Notes under the pieces: model-generated | Database searches by the model: none | What the model saw: only the letters and a program-made list of their open reading frames with translations | Told to the model about the DNA's origin: nothing | From: a virus | Virus record (IMG/VR): IMGVR_UViG_3300044648_000391 | Coordinates: 1-57,355 of that record | Reading direction: 5' to 3' (one strand) | Length of the DNA: 57,355 nucleotides | Shown: positions 30,233 through 39,198 of the stretch, in pieces | Numbering within the stretch: the stretch's first letter is position 1 | Layout of the letters: each line of letters begins with the position of its first letter | Program-made: the position numbers and the translations under genes

Positions 30233-33200
30233 ATGATTAATCGAGATTCTCCAACATTATTTACATCCGCCTTACTGGTGACTGATACCTATACACCAAC
30301 AAACGGCTCTTCTGATTCATTTTTAGCGAAGTTAACAGAAGCCAATGGCAGTAGCGTCAGTGCTGCTTTAGAAATTCGTTCAACCGAGGGCGGTATTTTA
30401 TTGCCACGCATGACAACAACGCAAGTTAATAATTTAAATGCGACAGGTGGAATGATTGCTTATGACGAAACCTTAGATGTTTTTAAATTTAGACAAGGTA
30501 ATGCATGGGTGCAATTTGGTTCTGAAGGTTCAGGATATGGTCCCGGCGACCCAACGTATTTACAAGATACACATTCTACGCTTGAAGACAACCTTTCTGT
30601 TGGTACGCCACCGCCTGATTTTTTAGAGCTTGGCGAAGATAACGTTACGATTGGCTGCTCGGTTGGAACGCTAGGGATTGGCGGCGATAAAAATACCTTA
30701 ATAGGTTCCAATGCTGGAAATGTTTTAAACATTGCTGTTTCGAATGCAACAGGTGTTGGATATGGTGCGCTGAGAGAAAACGAAACCAATGCCTGCTCTG
30801 CTTTTGGTTCACTTGCGGGTTATTCAAATACCACAGGCAGTATAGATGCATTTGGCTCTGAAGCTTTAACAGAAAATGTTGATGGTGAAAATAACACCGG
30901 GATTTCTTATCGCGCTTTAGCGTCTAACGTAGATGGAGACAATAACACCGGTGTTGGTAGAGAAAGTATTTATTCGAATGTTTCTGGTAGCAATATTACG
31001 GCCGTTGGTTATAAAGCGGCAAATGCTACTACAGTTGATAATATAAGCGCCTTTGGCTCTCAATCCTTGCTAGTAAGCACAGGTGCCAGCATGAATGCCT
31101 TTGGCGCTAATGCTTTTTTATCTGCAACCACCGCGGCTAATAGCTGTGCATTTGGTACGGATGCCGGTAGAAGCTTAACAACCGGCAGCTTTCATACATT
31201 AATTGGGAATGAATCAGGTTATACGGTTACAACCAATTCTAATTTAACGGCCGTTGGTTATCAGGCAGCGAGAAGTACAAATGCCAATAATATTACAGCA
31301 ATAGGTTACAGAGCCTTACGTAGCAGCGTTGGCAATAATTGTACTGCGGTTGGCGCTAATGTTTTACCGTCTTTAACGGTTGGGCAAAGTTTTACGGCGA
31401 TCGGCGCTAATTTATTACCAATAGCAACGAGTTCGGGTTTCAGTACTTTTGTGGGAGCGGATTCTGGTGCATTAGTAACAACGGGACATTCAAATACATG
31501 TGTTGGACAAAATAATCTTAATAAGTTAACAACCAGCTCTGAAGTAATCGCTATTGGCAGGGACGTTCTTAATAATATTACAGCAGCTTGTGGCGGTAAC
31601 GTTGCGATAGGGAATACTTCCTTAGTAACTGCTGGAACGGGTGGTGCTGTTGCAGCTTATAATGTGAGTATCGGAGGGGAATCTGGGTCTGAACTTCTTG
31701 CTGGCGAACGAAATATATTTATAGGTCATGAATCATTTTATTCTGGTCTTAGTGCACAAATAACCGCTAATAACTGCATTGTTATAGGTTCTCAATGTTA
31801 TTCTTCTCCTACGACAATCACTAATGCAATTGCAATCGGTAACGGTATTGTTTTACAGCAAGATAATTCACTAGTTCTTGGTAAAAATGTAAATGTCGGT
31901 ATCGGCACAGAAACCCCCGCAGCGAGCGCCATTTTAGAAATTGCTTCAACCACAGGCGCTTTGCTGTTGCCTCGAATGTCAACGACAGAGGTTAATGCAT
32001 TGACCGCTGTAAATGGTATGTCTTTGTATGATTCAACATTAAACACATTTAAGTTTAGACAAAATGGTGCCTGGGTTCAATATGGAGCATTTAGCAGTAG
32101 CTCTACCATGAATGCCTTTGGTTCCAATGCATTCTTATCAGTAACAAGTGCTGCGAATGGTTGTGCGTTTGGTACAGATGCCGGCAGAAGCTTAACGACA
32201 GGTAGTTTTGCTGCGTTATTTGGTAATGAAGCGGGTTATACAGCCACCACAACTTCTACATTAACAGCGGTGGGTTATCAAGCAGCCAGAGCAACCAATG
32301 CCGCTAACGTAACAGCGGTAGGTTATAAAGCCTTACTTCTAAGCACTGGTGCTAACAATACAGCAGTTGGCGCTAATGTTATGGTTGCCGCAACGACACC
32401 GCAGAGCTGTACAGCGGTGGGTGCAAATTTATTACCTGTCTTAACAACCGGCAGCTTAAATACTTTTGTGGGGGCAGATTCCGGAATCCTTTTAACAACC
32501 GGCAGCAATACCACTTCTGTAGGCCAAGCTAACCTTATTAGATTAACGACAAGCAGCGGAAATATAGCTATTGGTAAAGGTGTGCTGAATAATATTGCAG
32601 CGAGCTGCTCATTTAATGTTGGCATTGGTAATTCTTCACTGACGAATGCCGGAACAGCCAGTACCGTTCCTACCGTCGCTACCAATAATGTGGGCCTGGG
32701 GGTTAATAGCGGATTAGAGCTTGTTACCGGCTCTTATAATACATTTATTGGAGCTGACGCATTTAATAGTACGTTTGGTGCCACTGTTACCGCTAATAGC
32801 TGCATTGTTTTAGGCGCTCAATGTTATTCCTCTCCTGCAACATTAAGTAATTCGGCAGCCATTGGTAACAATATTGTCTTGCAGCAAGATAATACATTAG
32901 TGCTCGGTAACAATATGGATATTGGTATCGGCACAGAAACCCCTTCTAAAAAATTACATGTTGTTGGTGACGGGGTGTTCACAGGAAATGTGGGTGCCGG
33001 CACAATCTCGCCTTCTAATGTTTTACATGTATTTGGTACCGCGCAATTTCAAGGGATTACTTCCGGGTATGCTAATACAGGGCTTGTCAGAACACAGTAC
33101 GGCAGAACAACAACCGGTGCTGGCACTGCAACCATTGACTTTGCTGTACCCACTGCAAACAGAAATATTCGAACAGTGCAAGTAACCATTGCTGTTATGA

Positions 33201-33442
33201 ATACCACGGGTGACAAGAGTGCTTACTCAACTTCTACCGCTGCTGCTTTTTGGAATGGTGCAACAACTGCTCAAGTCGGTACATTACCCACAATCACCAT
33301 GACAACAGCCGGTTATTCGCCAACCGCTGCTTGGTCGATTTCTGGTAATAACTTAAGGTTGACTGTAACCGGTGTTGCTTCAAACGATAGTATTTGGGTG
33401 GTTTCTGCCGAAGAATACTCAACTTACAACTCGGCGTCATAA
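30233..33442 (+). CDS. Large trimeric fibre with autotransporter-head-like repeats
   Basis: This is a 1069-residue fibre. Residue 46 starts an LEIRSTEGGILLPRM...AWVQ module. It is followed by many repeats of the type TAVGYQAA, NTAVGAN and FVGADSG, each of 12-16 residues, like the beta-roll heads of trimeric autotransporter adhesins. A block of about 280 residues is duplicated with a 339-residue offset (31091-31920 and 32108-32943), including a second LPRM-type module. The last 130 residues form a different beta domain (YGRTTTGAGTATIDF...), probably the receptor-binding tip. Such fibres bind host surface structures. Confidence 0.8.
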   Translation: MINRDSPTLFTSALLVTDTYTPTNGSSDSFLAKLTEANGSSVSAALEIRSTEGGILLPRMTTTQVNNLNATGGMIAYDETLDVFKFRQGNAWVQFGSEGSGYGPGDPTYLQDTHSTLEDNLSVGTPPPDFLELGEDNVTIGCSVGTLGIGGDKNTLIGSNAGNVLNIAVSNATGVGYGALRENETNACSAFGSLAGYSNTTGSIDAFGSEALTENVDGENNTGISYRALASNVDGDNNTGVGRESIYSNVSGSNITAVGYKAANATTVDNISAFGSQSLLVSTGASMNAFGANAFLSATTAANSCAFGTDAGRSLTTGSFHTLIGNESGYTVTTNSNLTAVGYQAARSTNANNITAIGYRALRSSVGNNCTAVGANVLPSLTVGQSFTAIGANLLPIATSSGFSTFVGADSGALVTTGHSNTCVGQNNLNKLTTSSEVIAIGRDVLNNITAACGGNVAIGNTSLVTAGTGGAVAAYNVSIGGESGSELLAGERNIFIGHESFYSGLSAQITANNCIVIGSQCYSSPTTITNAIAIGNGIVLQQDNSLVLGKNVNVGIGTETPAASAILEIASTTGALLLPRMSTTEVNALTAVNGMSLYDSTLNTFKFRQNGAWVQYGAFSSSSTMNAFGSNAFLSVTSAANGCAFGTDAGRSLTTGSFAALFGNEAGYTATTTSTLTAVGYQAARATNAANVTAVGYKALLLSTGANNTAVGANVMVAATTPQSCTAVGANLLPVLTTGSLNTFVGADSGILLTTGSNTTSVGQANLIRLTTSSGNIAIGKGVLNNIAASCSFNVGIGNSSLTNAGTASTVPTVATNNVGLGVNSGLELVTGSYNTFIGADAFNSTFGATVTANSCIVLGAQCYSSPATLSNSAAIGNNIVLQQDNTLVLGNNMDIGIGTETPSKKLHVVGDGVFTGNVGAGTISPSNVLHVFGTAQFQGITSGYANTGLVRTQYGRTTTGAGTATIDFAVPTANRNIRTVQVTIAVMNTTGDKSAYSTSTAAAFWNGATTAQVGTLPTITMTTAGYSPTAAWSISGNNLRLTVTGVASNDSIWVVSAEEYSTYNSAS

Positions 33443-33451
33443 GGAAATGCA

Positions 33452-34096
33452 ATGCCAGCAATGACGTATACAAGCTTAAAGAATCAAGTCATCAGCTACT
33501 TAGACCGAGTTGATGCCAGAATAATTGAGCAAATACCCAATCTTATTTTTCAGGCAGAGCAAAACTTAAGCCTTGCTTGCAAAAGTATTTTGGTTGAATC
33601 GTATGTGGTTGGCACATTTACGGCAGGCGAACCCACTATTCAAAAGCCCGCTAATTGGCGAAGAAGTATTTCGATGAATGTAGGCTCAGGGGAAAACTTT
33701 GATACGAGAAACCCTGTTTTACTAAGACCCTATGAAATGCTTCGTTCTTATACCAAAGATGCAGCCGACCCAACAAAATGGAGTTTGCCTAAGTTTTATT
33801 CGGATTATGGGTTTACAAATTTATTGGTTGCACCAACGCCTGACGCAGATTATCCGTTTGAGTTTTGTTTTTTACAAATTCCAGACCCCTTATCTGAACA
33901 AAACGAAACTAATTACTGGACGAATTTCGCACCGCAATTAATCTTGTACGCAACCCTTTTAGAGGCCATGTATTTCCTTAAAAACGACGACAGAATTGCA
34001 GTATTTGATGCTAAAACCAAAGAAGGGATAGCGCTGATTAACCAGCAGGATGAATTAAGAATGATAGACCGGCAAGCGGCAAGGCAGGCGGACTAA
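33452..34096 (+). CDS. Head-tail adaptor or connector protein
   Basis: This is a 214-residue protein. SLKNQVISYLDRVDARIIEQIPNLI, then FWRR-like PANWRRSISMNV and a C-terminal YATLLEAMYFLKNDD helix are familiar from podovirus adaptor proteins that join portal or tail components. Its stop overlaps the ATG of the gp10-like gene. Confidence 0.65.
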   Translation: MPAMTYTSLKNQVISYLDRVDARIIEQIPNLIFQAEQNLSLACKSILVESYVVGTFTAGEPTIQKPANWRRSISMNVGSGENFDTRNPVLLRPYEMLRSYTKDAADPTKWSLPKFYSDYGFTNLLVAPTPDADYPFEFCFLQIPDPLSEQNETNYWTNFAPQLILYATLLEAMYFLKNDDRIAVFDAKTKEGIALINQQDELRMIDRQAARQAD

Positions 34097-35625
34097 TGGA
34101 TAAAACCTTTCCTTGCATTTTTGAGCCTGGCATTCAGCGGGATGGTACAAAATTTAACTCAAACAGTTATATTGATGGCCAATGGTGCCGCTTTTATGGC
34201 GACCCGCCAACCCCGCAAAAAATGGGCGGTTATAACAAAATGATTTCCTGGGATACACATATTCCAAGAGGCATGTTTATCGTCCCAAAATCCCCCTTAT
34301 TTCAAGTGTATGTTGGGGATTCTCATTCATTAAAGTATTTTTCAGCAGATGCAACCACGGGATTAGCAGTCGGTAATACCTATGTTGATAGAACACCCTT
34401 GTTATTTAACACCAGTGAAAATAATGAGTGGAGTTTTGATGTCATGTATGACCAAGTCACTTTTCACTCAAGCGTTTTGATTGCGTGCCCTACTCAAAAT
34501 CTTTATTCCATCGACCAAACGTATGACACGCCTATTTATTTTGGCAGTCTGGATAATGATGACAAGCTCGTTGAAACCGGCCTTTATACCAGCGGTGGTG
34601 TTGTTGTACTGCATCCTTATTTGATTATTTTTGACAAAGACGGCTATGTTCGATGGACAGAAGCCAGTAACCCTAAAGTTGTACATGACAGAGAAAGAGT
34701 ATCAGGTACGAAGATTGTTACAGGTATGCCGGTAAGGGGTGGTAACTCATCACCAGCGGGTCTGCTTTGGAGTTTAGACAGTTTAATTCGGATGACGAAT
34801 GTTGGGACAACCACGGTTGAATTTGCTTTTGATACCGTTACAACTGAAAGTTCTATTTTATCGAATAGATGTGTCGTTGAATTAGATGGTAATTATTATT
34901 GGGCAGGAACAGATAAGTTCTATGTTTACAATGGTGTTGTTCAAGAATTACCCAATTCCATGTGTTTAGAATACTTTTTTAATCACCTAAATTATGCACA
35001 ACGCCAAAAAGTGTGGGCAACCAAAGTGCCAAAATATGGCGAAATCTGGTTTTTTTATCCGTCTGATAAAAATACCGAGTGTGATAAAGCCGTTATTTAC
35101 AATAAAAGACTCAATAAATGGTACGACAGCACTGTTAATCGTTCTTGCGGAGATTATAACCCAGTATTTGGTAAACCCATTTGGTGTGCCAATAATCAAG
35201 ATGAAGCAGGTTTATATCGTATTTGGCGGCATGAAACGGGTGTTGACCGAGTGGTTGACGGCATCCATACCGCAATTGATTCTCACTTTGAAACGGGCGT
35301 TATGTCATGGGTATCGATGGCACCTGGTATGCAGCCCTCTAATACCGACAAGATGATTGATTTATACGAGTTTGAGCCTGACTTTGTTCAAAGCGGTGAC
35401 ATTACTTTAATCGTGAGAGGCAGAGCTTATGCAAATTCCTCTATTGAGGAGTCGCCCCCTTACGTTTTTAATAACGATCCTTTCTCACCACATTATAAAG
35501 AAAAAATCGATATTTCAGAGCAAAGGCGATTAATGACTTTGCAGTTTAATAGCTCAGAGGTTGGCGGTAACTACAAGATGGGCAAATGTTTAATGAAACC
35601 AAGATACGGAGATACAAGACCATGA
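34096..35625 (+). CDS. Packaged-DNA stabilisation protein (P22 gp10-like)
   Basis: This is a 509-residue beta-propeller-like tail protein. The N-terminal GIQRDGTKFNSNSYIDGQWCRFY...PQKMGGY is the family hallmark. It is followed by regularly spaced strand repeats (FYVYNGVVQELP, VWATKVPKYGEIWFFYP) of the propeller. In P22, gp10 extends the portal-gp4 stack and seals DNA inside the head. Gene order adaptor then gp10 agrees. Confidence 0.82.
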   Translation: MDKTFPCIFEPGIQRDGTKFNSNSYIDGQWCRFYGDPPTPQKMGGYNKMISWDTHIPRGMFIVPKSPLFQVYVGDSHSLKYFSADATTGLAVGNTYVDRTPLLFNTSENNEWSFDVMYDQVTFHSSVLIACPTQNLYSIDQTYDTPIYFGSLDNDDKLVETGLYTSGGVVVLHPYLIIFDKDGYVRWTEASNPKVVHDRERVSGTKIVTGMPVRGGNSSPAGLLWSLDSLIRMTNVGTTTVEFAFDTVTTESSILSNRCVVELDGNYYWAGTDKFYVYNGVVQELPNSMCLEYFFNHLNYAQRQKVWATKVPKYGEIWFFYPSDKNTECDKAVIYNKRLNKWYDSTVNRSCGDYNPVFGKPIWCANNQDEAGLYRIWRHETGVDRVVDGIHTAIDSHFETGVMSWVSMAPGMQPSNTDKMIDLYEFEPDFVQSGDITLIVRGRAYANSSIEESPPYVFNNDPFSPHYKEKIDISEQRRLMTLQFNSSEVGGNYKMGKCLMKPRYGDTRP

Positions 35626-35855
35626 TTATTCCAAACAAATATACGCCCTATAACGTATTTGTCGGCTCCATGGTAATTGATTTTCCAAACGACAACATGC
35701 CGCTTTCAACGAATGTTGACGATTGGAAAAAATCGGCGAGTCTTTTAAGCCAAGAAGACTCATTTTGCAAAAACGGTGCACCAAGTCCACAGGGTTTTAA
35801 AAATAAAACGGAATGGGCAGAAGCAGTTTTTTATTCAATGGCATCATTCAGTTAA
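35622..35855 (+). CDS. Hypothetical 77-residue virion-operon protein
   Basis: ATG 35622 overlaps the upstream stop by four bases (an in-frame ATG at 35586 lies inside the gp10-like gene). No recognised fold; contains SMVIDFPNDNMPLSTNVDDW. A conserved-looking small gene between tail and ejection genes. Confidence 0.6.
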   Translation: MIIPNKYTPYNVFVGSMVIDFPNDNMPLSTNVDDWKKSASLLSQEDSFCKNGAPSPQGFKNKTEWAEAVFYSMASFS

Positions 35856-35867
35856 GGAGAAGTTAAT

Positions 35868-36980
35868 ATGTTTTCAAGTTTACTCGGCGGTCTTGGTAAA
35901 TCACTATTAGGTGGTCTTGGCAGCTCATTATTAGGTGGAGGCGGCGGTGGGGGCGGACTCGGTGACGGATTAGGCAGCATCATCAGCTCCATTGGTAAAG
36001 GTATAGCACCCATGATACCGCAGTTAGCCAGTATGGGCGGTACTGCATTAGGTACCATGTTTGGTGGTCCCATGGGCGGTATGGTAGGCGGAAGCTTGGG
36101 CAGCTCATTAGGCGATGCCTTAGGTGGCATTATGGGTGGCAGCAGTCCTTCTCAAAGTAAGCCGCAACAAGGTGGTCAATCATTTGGCGGCAATCTCAGT
36201 AATATGTTTAGCAACGCTATGGGCCAGATGCCGCAACAATTTCAGAATAGCACCTTTGGTAATATCGGCCAGACAGCGGCTAATTATATTGGTCAACAAA
36301 TGGGTCATCCTAACTTCGGCAGAATTGTCGGTGATTTGATAAACCCTTATGTAAACTCTATGGTCCCGCAAGATTTACGCAACCAACGTATGGGTGATTT
36401 CAATAGCTATGGCGGCAACTTTGCTAACCAAATCAATAGCGGTATGCAGCGCTATGGCATGAATCCTTACTACGGCGGCCAAGAAACACAGCAAGGCTTT
36501 GGTAACATTCCTGAAGCTCCGCCCTTTAACGGCGGTTATGGCAACATTCCAGCAGCGCCACCGCTAGAACAACGTATGCAGCCGCCCGGCGCCCCCGGCG
36601 GACCAAGAGGCGGATTTAATAATCCTTGGGAAGAAATGCAAGGCCGTTTCCAGCAACCCGGTTTTGGGCTAAGAGGCCAAGGACAACCATACGGTAATAT
36701 TCCTGAAGCGCCCCCAATGTCGCCTGCTTTTGCACAAGCAAGACCAGCACCTTCGATGAACGTTAGGTCAAACATGGGCGCCAGACCTTTTGCTAATGAA
36801 TTAATGCAAAGGAACGGCATGAATAATATGGGCTTAAGACCAACGCCTTCTAGAAGCCCTTATTCAGCACCCGCTGACGGTAACGGCATGATGGATGCAT
36901 TGAGAAGCGGTTTAGCGCAGCGTAGAAGCTTTATAGAGCCAGAAGATAATTGGAATCCACAAAGAACAGGCAGCATGTAA
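35868..36980 (+). CDS. Glycine-rich internal virion protein, probable ejection protein
   Basis: This is a 370-residue protein. Residues 1-95 are extremely glycine-rich with hydrophobic glycine-zipper patterns (LLGGLGKSLLGGLGSSLLGG), able to insert into membranes. The C-terminal part is Gln/Asn/Pro/Gly-rich with repeats GNIPEAPP (three times). It begins a run of four or five proteins typical of those injected ahead of phage DNA. AAGGAGAAG ribosome site. Confidence 0.6.
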   Translation: MFSSLLGGLGKSLLGGLGSSLLGGGGGGGGLGDGLGSIISSIGKGIAPMIPQLASMGGTALGTMFGGPMGGMVGGSLGSSLGDALGGIMGGSSPSQSKPQQGGQSFGGNLSNMFSNAMGQMPQQFQNSTFGNIGQTAANYIGQQMGHPNFGRIVGDLINPYVNSMVPQDLRNQRMGDFNSYGGNFANQINSGMQRYGMNPYYGGQETQQGFGNIPEAPPFNGGYGNIPAAPPLEQRMQPPGAPGGPRGGFNNPWEEMQGRFQQPGFGLRGQGQPYGNIPEAPPMSPAFAQARPAPSMNVRSNMGARPFANELMQRNGMNNMGLRPTPSRSPYSAPADGNGMMDALRSGLAQRRSFIEPEDNWNPQRTGSM

Positions 36981-38318
36981 ATGAAAAACCCATCAGCAAA
37001 ATACAGCGGCTTAAGACGAGCCGCCAATATGCTGCGTAAACATGGTCAGGGCGGTGACACTGTGTTAGCTCACATCAGTCCCGAAGAAGCAGCCTACCTA
37101 CACCAACGTTATGGGGGTGATATCAACCCACATACGGGTTTACCCCAATACGGGCTTTTTGGCAGGGTGTTTGGGGGTGTTGGCAAATCTATTGGCCGCG
37201 CCTTTAAAAAGCCTCTAAAAACAGTACTGCCCTTAGCCGGCTCTATTATCGGAGGTGCCATTGGTGGTCCTGCGGGTTCCATTGCAGGCGGTGCATTAGG
37301 GGGCGGGTTAAGCTCTAGAAGGCATCCTTTAGATAGAGCATTAGGTGGTGCATTAATGGGGTTAGGTAATTCTTTTATCTCCCCTCAGATTGCCCAAGGT
37401 CTTAACCTTAACCCAGACTCCTTTGCTTCAAGAATGTTGATGCATAATGCGCCCTCATTAGGCGAACAAATGGGTATCGGTTCCGGCATGGGCTCTGGTA
37501 TGGGCTTTTTTGGCAGTGGGGGTGCAGGTTTGGATGCAGCCGCCAGCAGCGCAGGTGCCGGCGCGGCTTCAGGATTAAGCGGAGGTGCAGCAAGTCTTGG
37601 GTTAGGTAGCGGCAGCTTGATGGATACGGCTTTATTAGCAACCGCGATTGCCGGTATGGCTAAAAAGCAAAAAATGCCTGTTTATGGCAGCCCTGACAAT
37701 GAATCCTTACAACAAGCCATGGATAAAAATAAACCACACTGGGGACCTGAATATCAATACAAAGAGCCAGCGCCGCTTAAAAGGGAAGCAAAGTTTCCAC
37801 CTAAAGGCTATCGACGCACAGAGTGGAAATTCTTTCCAACCCCTGAAGAGCAAGAGGAGCAATTAAGGCGCGCTAACGAGGAGATTGCACAACCCGGTTA
37901 TCAGTACCGTTACGCTAAAGGTGGTCACGTACGTTATTACGAAGGGGCTGAAGGCGGTCAATCAGACAAACGACCAGTAACACTGCCAGAGCACTCCTAC
38001 ATCATGGATGCGACCACGGTAAGCTTAGCCGGTGATGGTAATTCTAAGAACGGCAAGAAAAGAATTGCCAAAGAGATTGTTAAAAACTTTCTAGAGTCGG
38101 GTATTACCAAAGAATACAAACCTTCGCGCAATATTAAAGCGTATGTTTCTGATGGTGAGATGGAAATAAGCCCACAGGTTGTGTATGCAGCAGGCGGTGG
38201 TGATATTCATAAAGGCATTAAGAAGCTCGATAAATTCAGGAAAAATATCCGTAAACATAAGGGGGTAAAGAAGTTTTTACCGCCTAAATCTAAACATTTA
38301 ATGCAGTATGTGAGGTAA
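36981..38318 (+). CDS. Internal virion protein with a glycine-rich centre and a conserved podovirus C-terminal domain
   Basis: This is a 445-residue protein. Residues 60-230 are rich in glycine and alanine. The later segment KGGHVRYYEGAEGG, LPEHSYIMDATTVSLAGDGN, KAYVSDGEMEISPQVV resembles the D.VIPADVVS-type domain seen in internal proteins of many podoviruses. It follows the previous gene with no gap (TAAATG). An ejection role is inferred. Confidence 0.6.
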   Translation: MKNPSAKYSGLRRAANMLRKHGQGGDTVLAHISPEEAAYLHQRYGGDINPHTGLPQYGLFGRVFGGVGKSIGRAFKKPLKTVLPLAGSIIGGAIGGPAGSIAGGALGGGLSSRRHPLDRALGGALMGLGNSFISPQIAQGLNLNPDSFASRMLMHNAPSLGEQMGIGSGMGSGMGFFGSGGAGLDAAASSAGAGAASGLSGGAASLGLGSGSLMDTALLATAIAGMAKKQKMPVYGSPDNESLQQAMDKNKPHWGPEYQYKEPAPLKREAKFPPKGYRRTEWKFFPTPEEQEEQLRRANEEIAQPGYQYRYAKGGHVRYYEGAEGGQSDKRPVTLPEHSYIMDATTVSLAGDGNSKNGKKRIAKEIVKNFLESGITKEYKPSRNIKAYVSDGEMEISPQVVYAAGGGDIHKGIKKLDKFRKNIRKHKGVKKFLPPKSKHLMQYVR

Positions 38319-38322
38319 TACC

Positions 38323-39195
38323 ATGCCATTTATGACCGATGCCCAATATCAAACGCTGCCGCCTCACATTAAAACTTATTATGACAACATGATGGCGGAC
38401 GCAAGACGTATACAGCAAGAACCCTTTCAGGCATATAACTCGGATAGGGTTGCTGAGATGGATGGTGATATTCGTGCTGCGCATGCGATGGGCAGAAATT
38501 TCATTGGTGCTGAGCGAAAACAATTAGAAGAAGCAGAGGAAGCCGCGAATAGGGGTAGCCGCGCCTTTCATCAGCGAGACCCTAGAACAGGCAGGCAGTT
38601 TATTGATGATTACATGAACCCTTATCAACGGCATGTTGTTCAACAGATTGCTGAAGAAGGGAATCGTAATTTTAAAGAAAATATTTTACCTGCACTAGAG
38701 GGCAGATTTGTTAAACTTGGCCGCTACGGAGGCGCAAGACATGGTGAACTGACAAGGCGTGCAGCCAGAGATTTGCAGCATGAAATATTAATGCGCCAAC
38801 AACAAGCGCTTGCCAGCGGGTATCAACAAGCCGGTCAATTTTACAATGCCCAACAAGCAAGAGAGCTTGAAGCCTCGCAACAATTAGGTAATTTGGCCGC
38901 AGCCCGTCAAGGTTCTCGTATTGCAGATATGGCAATACTCGAAAACCAAGGCAAATATAGACAACAGCAACAGCAAGCAGCCTTAGATGCAAAATACCAG
39001 AACTTCTTAAGAGAGATTGAGCACCCAAGCCAAAGATTGGCTTTCCAATCTGCCATGATGCAGGGCGTACCACATCAAGGCATCAATCAGGCATATTATC
39101 AAACACCTGCAACGCCACAGACCAGTATATTGTCGGCTTTAGGGCCTATGGTGGGTCAGATGTGGATGATGCGTAACATGCCGAGCGGGAGATAA
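38323..39195 (+). CDS. Internal virion protein, helical
   Basis: This is a 290-residue protein. A long helical body with RAFHQRDPRTGRQFIDDYMNPYQ, GGARHGELTRRAARDL and Gln-rich stretches matches a recognisable podovirus internal-protein type; the tail is glycine/methionine-rich. Probably part of the ejection complex. Confidence 0.6.
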   Translation: MPFMTDAQYQTLPPHIKTYYDNMMADARRIQQEPFQAYNSDRVAEMDGDIRAAHAMGRNFIGAERKQLEEAEEAANRGSRAFHQRDPRTGRQFIDDYMNPYQRHVVQQIAEEGNRNFKENILPALEGRFVKLGRYGGARHGELTRRAARDLQHEILMRQQQALASGYQQAGQFYNAQQARELEASQQLGNLAAARQGSRIADMAILENQGKYRQQQQQAALDAKYQNFLREIEHPSQRLAFQSAMMQGVPHQGINQAYYQTPATPQTSILSALGPMVGQMWMMRNMPSGR

Positions 39196-39198
39196 TCA

